Source: Plasmodium brasilianum (lineage: Eukaryota > Apicomplexa > Aconoidasida > Haemosporida > Plasmodiidae). From it: DNA of 64,000 nucleotides. The translations under genes were made by a program, and so were the position numbers. Each line of letters opens with the position of its first letter. Within the stretch, counting starts at the first letter, position 1. The notes below the pieces were generated by a model. The model did no database searches, was not told the DNA's origin, and worked only from the letters and a program-made list of their open reading frames with translations. The stretch covers positions 2,841,501-2,905,500 of the forward strand of contig NC_090127.1 in assembly GCF_023973825.1 (NCBI RefSeq), read 5' to 3'. Of the stretch, positions 1 to 12,859 are shown in pieces.

Positions 1-467
1 ATTTGTTAGACTCTGAAAATTTTGAAAACTATAAAATGATAACAAGCAAAAATAAAGATGATTTTGCCGATAATGATGTACAAAACATACTATTTGAGTA
101 TGAAAAGCTAGTTAAAGGTAATAGAAAAATTCTTGTATTACTATTTTGCATATTTAATAAACTAAAAATAATTGATAGCTGTAAAGATGTCAATAGAAAA
201 ATTGAAAAAGGAATAAGAATATACATACATGAAGTAAAAAATATTGTAAAAAATTATGAAGAATTTTTCACAAATCAGGATAATAAAAATACACAGAAAT
301 TGCATTATTATTTTAAAAGAAACGAAATAGTGTTATTAAAAAATATACTGCTTTGTATTATCGATCTTATGTCTAAAATCAAGTATGAATGCAGAGTTTT
401 TAAAAAAGAGGTACAAAAGGAAATTCGCCAAGTGGAAGAGGTTATTTATAATGCAAATTTGATATAA
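1..467 (+). CDS. 3' end of an unidentified protein-coding gene (partial)
   Basis: The frame is open from the left edge (codons start at base 3) and stops with TAA at 465-467, so this is the last roughly 154 codons of a gene starting outside the window. The product is rich in Lys, Asn, Ile and Glu, with alternating hydrophobic and charged stretches typical of helical protein. Examples are the segments NRKILVLLFCIFNKLKIID and EIVLLKNILLCIIDLMSKI. I see no recognisable domain, signal or membrane anchor. Base composition (A-rich coding strand) is that of a real Plasmodium exon. It converges on the SNF7 gene, with 1.2 kb between the two stop codons. Function is unknown, and there is no intron in the visible part. 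Confidence 0.75.
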   Translation, partial: LLDSENFENYKMITSKNKDDFADNDVQNILFEYEKLVKGNRKILVLLFCIFNKLKIIDSCKDVNRKIEKGIRIYIHEVKNIVKNYEEFFTNQDNKNTQKLHYYFKRNEIVLLKNILLCIIDLMSKIKYECRVFKKEVQKEIRQVEEVIYNANLI

Positions 468-1637
468 AGATTACGTCATCTTGTTATAATCGAGTTGAAC
501 CGTTCAACTGTTTTACAACTTCTGTAACAAGAAAAAAAAAAAAAAATTAACCATACTTTACAGGTGCGGAAGAGCATAAAAATTTAAGTGAGATATTCCA
601 GCGTTTCATAAACATTGATCATTATTGTTTTACATTTTTATAATTCAAAATTTTTAATTTTTTTTTACACACTGGATAAAAGTTTTAGTAAACCACTTTT
701 TTATTAATAATACTCGTAACCGGATGTCGTGTCTGATTTGGTTGCTCAGCTGTTCGAGTGTAAATGTGTAAATAAACATAAGCACATACTTATAAATACC
801 CAAGTGAACTAATGAGCTATTTTTAATTTACCGCAAATATGTTCGATTAGTCCACTTCAACGTTCCAACACTTGCAAACACAAGTTTTATGATAAAAAAA
901 TTATCTTTACTTGGTATATTATATTATATTTTATTATATCATATTATTTTATTCTATTTTTTACGTATGTGCATTCTTTCTCAGAGAGCTAGTATGAAGA
1001 ATAATAGTATAAATAAGAAAACACTTAAATGTGAATACGCTGTAGACGGAAAAACATCCTCTTGATGTACGAATAACATTTTTGTATAATCAATGCATAT
1101 GATTTTTTAAAACAAACAAAATACAAACAGGTAAAATAAGCACAATATTATGTGTTTTAATATATGGCTAATAATTTCAAAAAAAAAAAAAAAAAATTTT
1201 AATTATTGTCCCATATATATAAAAAAAAAAAAAAAAAAAAAAGAACAGAAAAGATAAAGAAAACGAGAAAGGGGAAAATATATAAAAAAGAAAAAGAATA
1301 AACATTATAAATTCCGCATTATACACTGTACATTAAACGTTAAAACAAAACGAAAAATTACAGAGAGAAATGCTCATGTAAGAATAACGTGGTAGCACAA
1401 TAAAAAGGGAAGGAGGAGTTGGCTAACTACTAATTAAAATTATTTTAATATATATGGCTTATAAGAAAATGCACATGAAGTAAGTGTGTGAATATACGAA
1501 TTATTATATAACACTTTTTTTTTTTTTTTTGTATTATATAGATTTATGTTTATTTATATTTCAAAAAAAAAAAAAAAAAAAAAAGAAAATATCAAATTGT
1601 TCGATGTATTATTCTTCAATAATGCAAAAATTTTAAG
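468..1637. other. Convergent intergenic region
   Basis: Between two stop codons. It holds A/T homopolymers and one G+C-richer patch near 710-761 whose ends can pair (see findings). No open frame of coding character is seen. Confidence 0.6.
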
Positions 1638-2180
1638 TTACGTCATTTCTCCAATTAGCTCTTTTAATTCTTCGTCATCAGACTAAAAATAAACATAAAA
1701 ATGGAGGTATCTCTTTTCCATAATGGACTTATGACAAACAAATATATAACCATATATATATGTAAACATAGCTGTATATACAAATGAACATATACGTGCG
1801 GAAATATTTATATACAAAGATATGTATACGCAGATTTGTACACCCAGGTTTACACACCTAGGTTTGCACACCCAGGTTTACACACCCAAGTTTACACACC
1901 CAAGTTTACACACCCAAGTTTACACACCCAGGTTTGAGCACATAGATTTGCGCGCATATAATTGTATACGCCAATTCGTACAGACAAAAACGCACTAATT
2001 CGCTAATTTGCAAATTGTTGAATTCACAAATTAGCACTTTTGACAAATTATTTATTTTACCTCTTCGTTGTTTTTTGATACCCTTACTTCTTCACTGCTT
2101 TTCACTTGCAAAACTTCCTTGTCTGTAAATGAAAAATTACGTGTACATTTGTAAAATACGTTAATAATATACGATTATAA

Positions 2181-2216
<36 letters not shown>

Positions 2217-4112
2217 GCAGTAGAGAGTTGGTGTTATGAAGAGGGGAGTAGTGTTGTGAGGAGAAGTCCAGAGAGGTGAACAAATTTTCATCCATACCTT
2301 TTGGCATTTCTGGTATTTTATTAACTTTGGCACCTAATAAAAAAAAAAAAAAAATTAAATAAAATATGTTTCATGAATAAACAATATATATTATTGCACA
2401 GTAAGTTAAAAGTAAGTTACTGAGTTTTTCTTCCAAGCTTTGTTCCTTTAGTAAATTAAGTTCTTTGTCTATTTCATCCTATGGTAACAGTTACAACAAT
2501 ATCGAAAATAATATTGGAAATGATAATGAAATAAAAAATGTGGTTAACATGTAAATTAGCTACCTCCCTTATGGGCATTTCATTAACTCAAAAATAAAAT
2601 AAAACAAAATGAAACAAAATAAAACAAAATGAAACAAAATAAAACAAAATATAAGCAAAATACGAGCAAAATAAAAGAAAAATATAACAAAATATAAAAA
2701 AATAAAAAGAAAAAGTTGCTCATAATTTTTTTTAAAGATAATTACATCATCCACGTTATTTAATAAGTTGAAACTTAGGACTTGATTTATTTCTTCTTGA
2801 ATATCTTTGTTCTCTTGTATAGTGTCTATAATTTTTTCTACTTTTTGAGTATTTCTGTAATTATTAAAAAATATATATAAATAAAAATTTAAAAACAAAT
2901 AATAACACAGTTAATTTATATATTTTCCAAAAATAAAATCTTATATGATCCATTTTGTCTCAATATAATATGTGGAGGAAAAATGTATCACTAAATACTC
3001 TCATAAAATCATATATATAAATAATGTCATTCATTAATATGCTCGTAATTTTTTATTTGTTTTTCTCATATATTGTTTCAATTGTTGTCTACATATATGC
3101 CGCTTTGTTTTGAATTTCTTGGTTTTGTTTCTCTATACATGCACATATTTATTTAAGTACACGCTGTGCACACATATACACATGTAATAATTTGTTTATG
3201 TACCTATATACGTATCTATATAAGTATCCATATACGTATGTATATATGTATGTATATAAGTATCCATATACGTATGTATATATGTATGTATATAAATATC
3301 CATATACGTATTTATATATGTATATATGTATCCATATATGTATGCGCATAATCACGTATCATGGATAACAAAATGCATAACAGAATACAAATATTTCTTA
3401 GTAACATATTTTGCATACATTTCATTGTTAAATTTTTTGTGGGTATTGGCTGCATATGATAACGCATTAACAGCAATTTTATGTAAATGCATATTTTCTA
3501 AGTTTATCATATTGTCTTCTAGAGTTAATTTATTATTTAGGATGTTTTCTATTTCTTGTTCATATAATTTTTTTCTTTTCAGTAATATTTTCGCATTGTT
3601 CATTTGATTTTGTTCTACTTTCTGCTTTGCTTCAATTTCCAATTGCTAAAAGGATTAACGAGGAAAACAACAAAATGCATAAAATATTTTCTTCATTGTA
3701 CATTCATTGATCAAATAAAAAAGTAGGAAAATTTTAATTAGCTTTCAATCAAATATTATGTATTTATATTTTTTTGGATGCGCGAGAAAAATGTACATAT
3801 TAATGCTAAGATATGCAAGGCATTAGCACATTATTTTATTATTATTATTATTATTATTGTAATTGTTATTATTGTTTTCTTCTTTTTTATCGTTTTTTCC
3901 CTTATATATTTTCATGATTACCTTAATTTTTTTTTCGACTTGCACCTGCTTCTTTTCTAAAGCATCAATTGCTTCTCTGTTTTTTAAAATAGCTTTGTAT
4001 ACATCATCCTAGGTGAATAAAGGTAAAAGCAAACACAAAAATGATAGTGAAATTTGGAAAATCACAAGAACTTATATATATATACTTGTAAATGTATATA
4101 TATGTACATATG

Positions 4113-4151
<39 letters not shown>

Positions 4152-4263
4152 GTATGTTTATATATATACGTGTGCATACAAATAAAAGAAGACTTACGTT
4201 TTTCTTTTTTTTGTCATCAATGCATTCAGAACTATTTTTCTTTTTACAGAACCAAAATCTCAT
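1638..4263 (-). CDS. SNF7: ESCRT-III subunit SNF7/VPS32 (CHMP4-like), eight exons
   Basis: Eight exons joined at GT-AG sites give a continuous 229-residue protein, the usual CHMP4 length: 4198-4263, 3922-4008, 3419-3645, 2746-2854, 2421-2478, 2298-2333, 2061-2122, 1638-1682. It starts MRFWFCKKK and then has the basic helical hairpin with LLKRKKLYEQEIENI, followed by a segment with ALSYAANTHKKFNNE that matches the CHMP4 pattern ahead of helix 3. The C-terminal half is acidic and ends DDEELKELIGEMT, an amphipathic tail of the kind that binds Bro1/ALIX proteins. SNF7 polymerises on membranes in budding and scission. Plasmodium keeps a reduced ESCRT-III set (VPS32, VPS60, Bro1) linked to extracellular vesicles. 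VPS60/CHMP5 is the alternative, but the middle region fits CHMP4 better. The last intron carries a 14-bp tandem repeat. Confidence 0.88.
1834..1935. repeat. 14-bp tandem repeat in the last SNF7 intron
   Basis: About seven copies of a unit close to tttacacacccaag, with variants containing aggt. It lies between the exons at 2061-2122 and 1638-1682. Confidence 0.85.
3205..3340. repeat. Imperfect TATG/ATAC-rich tandem repeat in a SNF7 intron
   Basis: Repeats of about 36 bp built from gtatccatatacgtatgta and flanking tatatgtatg. It lies inside the intron 2855-3418 and makes misleading short open frames on both strands. Confidence 0.75.
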
Positions 4264-7200
4264 TTTAAAAAAAAGAATGAACAATTCTTAGCACTACAAA
4301 AATAATGAATATGTATTGGGGTTGAAAATGCGACAGGAAATTAAAAAAGAAAAAAAAAAAAAAAACATGCATTAAAAAACTCGTAATTTATTTCTTTTTC
4401 AATCGTTGCAAACAAAACTCTCTAGCTTTTATATATAATTGTTTTGAGAATAAATTTTATATTTTATTACTTTCACATTTTATAAATAAATACAATAGTA
4501 ATGCGCATGATTTCAGTATGTATGCTCATTAAAAAAATATTTGGAGTCTTGCATTAGTTTATCGTTACATTCCTTTGCATAAAGAGTTTAAAAAAAAAAA
4601 AAAAATTTATATAAATAAAAAAAGGCATAATTTTGTAGTAATCTTTGATTTGTTTTGTTATGTTTTGTTATGTTTTATTTTGTTTTGTTATGTTTCGTTA
4701 TGCTTCGTTATGCTTCGTTATGCTTCGTTATGCTTCGTTATGCTTCGTTATGCTTCGTTATGCTTCGTTATGCTTCGTTATGTTTAGTTATATTTAGTTA
4801 TGTGTAGTTATATTTTGTTTTCCTTTTTTTTTTCCTTTTTTTTTTAACTTTTGAACTGTTAAGTAAATGTTTTGTATTTTTTTTACACACTGAATTAAAT
4901 TTGTTGTGTTTAATAGATTTTTTTTTTTTTTTTGATTTTTTAATAATTGTTATGCTATTTACATGTGTATATTTTTAATTTTATAAGTATTTTTTTGTTG
5001 TAATTTTTCGTTTTAAGTTGAAAGAACTAACTTTTGTTATTTGTACTTTACGTGTACAGGGATCTACTGATGTATCCAGTATATAAATATACCTATGTAC
5101 ATTTTAAAATAGGGCCTAATAGCAACTTGCATGTTATGGTTATTATAACAAAGGAACATTTTTAGTTTTTTGTAACACCGTATCATTTTATACACTAGAT
5201 TTAAGAACACCTAGAGTACGGTACGGAGAAAATTATGGAAGTGTTGAAATGGTTCAGCGATTTTAGCTGTTTGAACGATTTGCTATATTATAGCATAATA
5301 TAATTTGAGGAACATACACATATATATATGCGTACACATACATATAGCACATTTTTAATGTTGCAAAACATTCTTTCTAGTTGAACAATAAGTTGAAACA
5401 TATTAGACTTTTTTTTTTCGTTATTACTTAACAAGTGAACAAGATATATTCTTAAATTATGAAATATATGAAAAAGACTTATACTCTTATTTTTATATTA
5501 CATTTTGTAATTTAAATCCATACCCTTTAAGACAGCATATATAAGAACGAAAAAAAAACAAAAAAAGGAAAAAGAATAAATACTACATAATAATATCTTG
5601 TACGAGATATATAAAAAACGTTTTGCTTTTAAAAATTAAAATGAACTTTAATATTTACAGAATTAATAGGCTTTATAAAACATACAAATATATAATATTT
5701 TTATTAACACGTACGGCTATATAGTACTGTGTATGTTTATATTTTCATATAATATATCATTTGATTGCTTAATATTTTTTTCCTGTCTTTTACTGTAATG
5801 CAACCGAACTGTTAAAGCTTTTTTATTGGAAAAAAAAAAAAAAAAATTCACTCTATGGTTGTTGAAATTTTTTTTTTTATCAATTAATCATTAAAAGACA
5901 CAAATGAAGAACAGAAAATTTTTTCGTTTAGTTTATACAGTATTACAGAAAATATACCTTACTACCAATGGCTTATGCCTATAATATATATGAACATAAA
6001 AAGCAAAACAGTTTTGTTGTATATCTTTGCAAGCAATATGTGCAGAAAAGAATTCTTACAAAAACAAAAAAATACATGTTCCGTTATAAAGAACAGCATA
6101 ATAAATATATATATATTAAACAAATTTGCGTGTATTTATCGCATACCCCTTTGTGATACATAATTTGCTATTTCATATATCATATTGTATATTTTCAAGC
6201 TACATAACTACATAACATAGTATTTTTTTTATTTATTCTAGCTAAATAAATTTAAATAAATTATTGCAGAATTTTAAATTGGCTATTTATGTACAAACAT
6301 ACATATTACATATATGATTTTTTTTTTTTTTTTCCATTTTTTGACCTACTCATATTTTTTCTTGCAGTTGAGCTTTATGTGCCTTACGAAATGTTTATAT
6401 ATACATATATATATATATATAAATATACATACAAAGAGCATAAAAAAATATAAAAATTTTAATTTTTGTATGTATTTTTACTTAAACTGCACATGCTACT
6501 ATAATTCTGTAAAAAAAAAAAGAAAAACTAAAACTACAAATTTGAATGTATTTTTTTCTTTTAAGTGTTCTGCGCAAAAAGGTAAATTTTTAAACTTCCA
6601 ATTATAACTCAAAATTGAATAACAAATAAACATATATATATATATATATGTACAAGTATTTTTCGTTATATTTTTTTGTGTGCATAATTGATGAGGTATT
6701 TATTTAAAAATATATTATATGTTATATATATGTATATACACTAAAATGTATATAAAAAAATAAATACAGAAAGTACATGTTCATAATATATTATATATGT
6801 ACATAAAAGTATATTAAAAAAAAAAAAAATAGCACTTCTAATTAATGCATTAAAAAATTTCTCATTTACAAATACTTAAAATTAAACAAGAAATTAATAA
6901 AATGATAATTTTTAAAAATAATATTTTGTTCAATTAAAACAATTTAAATGGTATTTATACTCATGTATAAAAATAGAGCAATACGCATAAAAATATATAG
7001 TAAGTACAAATATATGTTTACATATAAAAAATATATATATTTTGTCAAACATATATAATATATATACTATATTATAATATCATTATATATATATGTAGGT
7101 ATAATATACTATATGATAATATATTGTAAAATGTTACTTCATAATATCATATATGTATCATTATATATATAAGTTCCTGTATATTACAATATATTGTTAT

Positions 7201-8088
7201 AGATATTATAATATTAATCTTCTTGCTTATAATATATTCCTTACTACTTTATATACTTCGAAATTACGATCCGCACTAACTCCATTTTTTTTTTTTTTAC
7301 TCATGACATTTTGCGTACTAAAACAAGAAAATTTAAGCAGCAAATTTTGCAATTTGCAATTGCAGTTCGTCAATTTTTTTTTTTTTTTTTTTTTTTGCTC
7401 GACCATCCGAGCATGCTCAAAAAATCATCTATTCATTTCATATTCACATACATAATACTGCTATATAACAGTCTACTAAAAAAATAAAAAACAAAATTCG
7501 CACATTAACAAATATATATACACAGAATTCAAAAAAAAAAAAAGAATTATGAATTACTTCATTTCGAATTTAAAAAAAAAAAATTTTTAATTTAAAAAAC
7601 AAAAAAGCTAAATTGAAAAAATTTATGAATGAATAAAAATATTTTATTCAAAAAATAAATTATATAATTTTATTTTAAAAAATAAAAGAATTTTTAAATG
7701 AATAATTATCGCATTCGTTAAAATTTTATTACTCGTATAATTTTATCATTTTCAAAACTTTTCTTCTTTCAGATATAATAAATATATATATATATATCTA
7801 ATTATATATATAATAATAAAACTGAATAATATTAACCGTATAAACATTATTCTTGTTATATCTATACCCATATATATATAATACGACTCTCCTATAACAT
7901 AATAACGTACATTCTTATACTGTTTTTTTTTTTTTTTTTTTTTTCAAAAAAATTATAAAAAAAAAGATTATAACAAAATATAAAATATTTATCAGATCTG
8001 CTGAACTTTTTGTATTTTTTCTTCTTGAAAAATTCTTATTTAAAAAAAAAAAAAAATTATATTTTTTAATCGTCTTAATTAAAGCTTG
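4264..8088. other. Divergent promoter region between SNF7 and SUI1
   Basis: 3.8 kb between two start codons, so it should hold both promoters. It is mostly poly(A/T) and TA-rich DNA with a 10-bp tandem repeat at 4660-4780. A slightly G+C-richer stretch at about 5040-5290 encodes only a 23-codon frame starting at 5235. I see no convincing gene. Confidence 0.6.
4655..4785. repeat. 10-bp tandem repeat (gttatgcttc)
   Basis: About ten near-perfect copies of gttatgcttc, degrading at both ends to gttatgtttt and gttatattta. It lies upstream of the SNF7 start codon, in the divergent promoter region. The apparent open frame across it is only the repeat. Confidence 0.9.
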
Positions 8089-8387
8089 ATGAACCTCGCT
8101 ATACAGAATCTTGGTATTAATGACCCCTTTACAAATGAAAATATTGTCGATAAGGGGAATGGTAAATCCAACACGACGAATTTAATACGTAAGTGCTCCA
8201 TATATGTTTCTTAGCTTTTCTATGTAATATAATATATATGTAGTTTAGTATATTATTGCTTCAGTAGTTATAGTAACTGTATATACGTACTTATCAAATA
8301 TATACATATATTATTATACATACATATATATATGTATAAATATTTATTGTTATATATTTATGTATATATATAATGTACATAAATGTA

Positions 8388-8421
<34 letters not shown>

Positions 8422-9391
8422 TATATACGTACATTGCATTGTGGAAGTTTTGAAGCACGCGAAATTTGGCGTTACTGCTTTAATTGCGCATTTTTAAGTA
8501 TGATTATGAGAATTTTTTTTTTTTTATTTGGAATGTGATTTATATGAATTTTACTTTATAATTTGTTAAGTACAATTATAATATGTGTTATAGAAAAAAG
8601 AAAAATGAGTACAAATTGATTAGTGCTTAGTTTGCATCATTTAAAGCCTTTTCACATCGTGTGGTATATGCTACCATTTTACATATATTATATGTGAAAC
8701 TATTTACATGTTGTAACGATTTATTTTTTTTTTATTACAGATATTAGAAATCAACAAAGAAATGGTCGAAAAAGTGTTACTACAGTACAAGGATTAGGAA
8801 AAACGTATGACTTGAAAAAGATGGTCAGAGCCTTAAAAAAGGTAATAATAATTTAATAATATGCGAAATTTTTGCATTTCACGTTTATACATATGTATTT
8901 ATAATATTGTTATGCGAATATGTACATATATGTGTACACATTTTCGTTCATTTATTTTACTTCGTATTTGAGCCTACATCATTGTGTGTTACGTGTATAT
9001 ATGTAGTAATAAAATACGTGTGCAAAATTGCATAAATATATAAATATATATATATATATATTATATATATAATATATTTATATATATACATACATTGTAA
9101 TATACATATTATATATTTTGGGATGCTTGCAATTTACGTACTGTGTGCAAAAGCGTCTGCTCCTGTATACGTAACTAAAAATTATGAACATTTTCTAACA
9201 GTATATGTATTCACTCTTTTTTTTTTTTTTTTTGTTTTGTTTAGGAATTTAATTGTAATGGAACAATAATAGAAGATATTGAACATGGTTCAATTATTCA
9301 ACTTCAGGGTGATAAAAGAAGTAACGTTAAAGATTTCTTAATACGAGAAGGAATTTGCGCAGTTGATCATATACGTATACATGGTGCTTGA
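8089..9391 (+). CDS. SUI1: Translation initiation factor eIF1 (SUI1), three exons
   Basis: Exons 8089-8188, 8741-8841 and 9245-9391 join in frame to a 115-residue protein, the normal eIF1 size. Donors are GTAAGT and GTAATA, and both acceptors follow T-rich tracts. The protein begins MNLAIQNLGINDPF, like eukaryotic eIF1. Its core has RNGRKSVTTVQGL and then KKEFNCNGTI, with the C-terminal part ending VDHIRIHGA. These are the diagnostic SUI1-fold segments that contact the 40S P site. eIF1 holds the scanning 43S complex open and enforces AUG selection. The start is the first ATG after a long AT-only leader. Introns 1 and 2 are AT microsatellite-rich (552 and 403 bp). Identification is firm. Confidence 0.96.
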
Positions 9392-9402
9392 GTTTTATGC
9401 AA

Positions 9403-9440
<38 letters not shown>

Positions 9441-10008
9441 AGTCACCTTTTTTATACATCATATATACATATATATATAATAATGTTATTTACAAAACTA
9501 TATATTCACAAAATAGTACAAAAAAAAAAAAAAAAAAAATTCAAAACAACAAAACAGCAAAATAGCAAACAAAAAAAAAAATATATAATAAAAAGTTAAT
9601 AAAATGAGATGAAAAGAAAGAATGAATAAGGAGAATACGAAGAAAAATAAGGATGCAAAGAAGGAGTTTGAAAATATTAACGACAACTAATTGTATAACT
9701 CATAACGGTTGAGTCTGCTCACTCGCTTGCAGTTAATTACTTTGTTTAAGAAAAAGCAAAAAAAAGGAAGACAGCATTATATATTATATATTATATATAT
9801 ATATATATGTATGAATATCATTTTACAGCTTTATGTAAGTTTTTTCTCCCAAGAAATGTTGTGTATCATGATATGAACAAATGAATGTGCTATGCTGTTA
9901 ATTATATTTTATATATTTTTTGATTAATTAAAAAGAAAAAAAATATATAGTTTTTTTAACATATATATTATTTTGCTAATACGCAAATACACACATATAC
10001 ACGCACGC

Positions 10009-10039
<31 letters not shown>

Positions 10040-10974
10040 TATATATGAAATATACCTAATATTATATATATATTTATATATATATATATTGATATATATA
10101 TATATGTATGTATATGCATATATATATAAAGATATGGGTAGATTGATATATATATTATACAATATATTGCATGCAAATATTTTTCCGGTTTTTTTTTTTT
10201 TTTTTCGCCCTTTTTTTTTTATTTGCATAAAGGACAATTAATATATACATACACACTTATATAGTAGTATAACATGTTCAATTGTATGTAATGAATTGCA
10301 CAAGAAAAGATAAAAATGTTTTAAGAATTTTTTTTACAATATGATTGCAAAAAGAATAGGTTTAAGAAAATAAAAATGAATAGAAGAAACAAACAACTTA
10401 ATGCAATAAGTTTTATATGCAATAGAAAAAATTTGAGAGAATATATGATAAATGTAGTAGTGATAGTAGTAGTAGTAGTTATGTAAGAAGTATGCAAAGA
10501 ATGTGTACACAGGAGAGAAAAATATATGTATATATATACGTATCTGATTGTATATATGAATGAATGGTTTTTATAAGATATATTTATACGTATTATTATA
10601 ACTCTCATTTAAGACAGTTTTATATGTAAGTAGAATTATACTTTTTGTACAATATTTAACATGATTTTTTTTTTTTTATTCCTTTATTACATTATCGTGA
10701 TTATTATGCTTCATGTAAACTTTATGAGTTATTTTATGCATAACAATATGAAAAGAGAAAAACATTAACGACATAATTGAAAGAACGCTTTTAATTAAGA
10801 AGGGTGTATACAAATAAAAAGATTTTATAACAGGATTAATAATGTATAGCTAATAATAAAAGCGTACATACTAGTATGTGGGTGTTTGGGTGTGCATGTG
10901 TTAAAGAAAAGGAAAGAACACTAAAAACTTAACACCCACCGCAAAATGGTTAATATATATATATATCAGATGCT
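9392..10974. other. Intergenic region downstream of SUI1
   Basis: Poly(A), TA and TAG microsatellites (for example tag repeats at 10009-10039). Open frames across 9968-10608 are translations of those repeats. No gene is seen. Confidence 0.6.
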
Positions 10975-11570
10975 ATGAAATTTCTTTTAATTTTTTTTAA
11001 AAGCTCTAGAGAAAAACTACATCCTTTAATAGGAAAAGGCAGTAAGTTTATTTGGTAAGTGCACTTCCGAAACAAAATTATTCAATGGTATTCCATTTTA
11101 CCTTGTCTTATTTTTTGCACTTCCGATGAGTTATTCTTTTGTTCACATTTAGACACGCAGCAAACGTAAGTTTATCGCAAAAATGGGAATTGATAAATTT
11201 GTTCTTTTGGTTTTTTCCTTAGTTTTTCCTTTTTTGGTTTTTCCTTTTCTGGTTTTTCTTTTTTTTTTTTTCTTTTTCTTTTTTTCTTTTTCTATTTCTC
11301 TCCTTTTTTTTTTTTTTTTTTTGCTGTAATATATTCGCTTTTGTTAACAATTAAAATACTTCAAAATGTGATGTAATATGTAATAATTTGGTTCGAAAAA
11401 AAATCTTAACAAAATAAAAATTATTTATAAAGTTGTTTGAAGGTAGGAAATAACACTCTGTTCCAAAAGTGTGCATTTAGTCTATTGTCTGAACAACTTT
11501 TAAAATCAGTAATTTTGTTTTATTTTATTTTATTTTATTTTTATTTCATTTTTATTTCATTTTTATTTCA

Positions 11571-11601
<31 letters not shown>

Positions 11602-11921
11602 GGAACTTACGTTTAAACGCATTTTTTTATTGGTTATGTGAGGAAGCAGAAAGATTAATAAAAAAAAAATTGGTGTTATTTTCCTCAATTCCTTATATTT
11701 ATCTTTTCAAAATTAGAAATCATAATCATGTTTTGAACAAATCACAAAGTTAGCTTTTAAAAATATTATTTTTTATTATAGTATTAAATGATATAATAAA
11801 TTAGATGAATATTTTAAAATAAAAAAAAAATATTTTTTTTTTCGTTGTTCGAATGGTAAAATACGGTAGATGATTTTTGCAGAAAATTATAAATGCTAAA
11901 AAGGAGGGTTATTATTTTTAA
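10975..11921 (+). CDS. Candidate small four-exon gene, 48 residues, unrecognised
   Basis: Proposed exons are 10975-11041, 11153-11165, 11481-11508 and 11883-11921. All junctions are GT-AG and in frame; the first two donors are the consensus GTAAGT and the third is GTAATT. The acceptors are cacatttag, tgcatttag and gatttttgcag. The product starts MKFLLIFFKSSREKLHPLI, continues GKGNTQQTLLSEQLLKS and ends KIINAKKEGYYF. It is basic with a hydrophobic N-terminus, as in very small organelle or membrane subunits, but I do not recognise the family. It lies between SUI1 and the FTS-like gene, on the same strand as both. The 13-nt second exon means usual gene finders would miss it. Chance agreement of splice sites remains possible. 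Confidence 0.35.
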
Positions 11922-12859
11922 TGTAGTTATTTTAGGTGTAGAAATTTATTCACGTTGGCTATTCTCTTGGTCATGCGTTTAATCATGTGTTTCGTTATTT
12001 CGCTTGGTCATGCGTTTGGTTATTCGTTTTGATTATTCAGTTTTTCCACCTTTGCTTTATCATTTTTATTTTTACACTTTTTGATCTGCCATTTTTACGC
12101 CTTTCATTTTTACCACTTTACCTTTTTGTTGTTTGCCGGTGTGTGAAGAACTAACTTTTTGTCCCTTTTACGAAGCGAAAAGAAAAAGAAAAAAAATAAG
12201 AGAAAATTGGTTGAACGATGAAGAGAAGATTTACATGTACTTGTAAGAAGAATTTTATGTGCAATGTAGGAATTTAAAAAGGTAAAAAAAAAAAAAAATT
12301 ATGTTATACTGTGATATATTATTTTGTCCAATTGTGTAATGTGTTGTTTTGATATATTTTCTTCTCTGGATATGTGTATATGTTATTTCACTAACAGTCA
12401 TATGTATGTTCACATCAACGCGCACATACAATGCTCTTACGTACATACCAAAATGAGCGCGCACTATAAATACTCATATACAGATATGCACACACATATA
12501 TATTACAAATGTATGTTTGTACACACATGCTATCCGTTTTCTTGTTTTAACGAACTCCCATTTATTCGCTTCAAAAATGATGCAAAAAACAATACCCCAA
12601 TATATATAATTGTAATAGGCAAAAAAATTACAAGAAAAAAGTAGCTTATTTTATTTTATTTTTTTTTTTTTTTCTCACATTCAGCATTTCGTAAAAGGTA
12701 TAACATAACAAGTATTTTTTATGCATATTTTTTTACGAGGGAAAAGGAAAAAGCTGCATAATATACTAAAGGCAGTTAAATTCAAGCAATGCGCTATACA
12801 TTTTATGATTTGTGATGCCTATATTGTAATTAGGAAATAAAAAAAAATACGATACAAAG
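11922..12859. other. Upstream region of the FTS-like gene
   Basis: AT-rich DNA with T-tracts; no coding signal seen. The frames at 12255-12644 are short and of non-coding composition. It should contain the promoter and leader of the gene starting at 12860. Confidence 0.55.
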
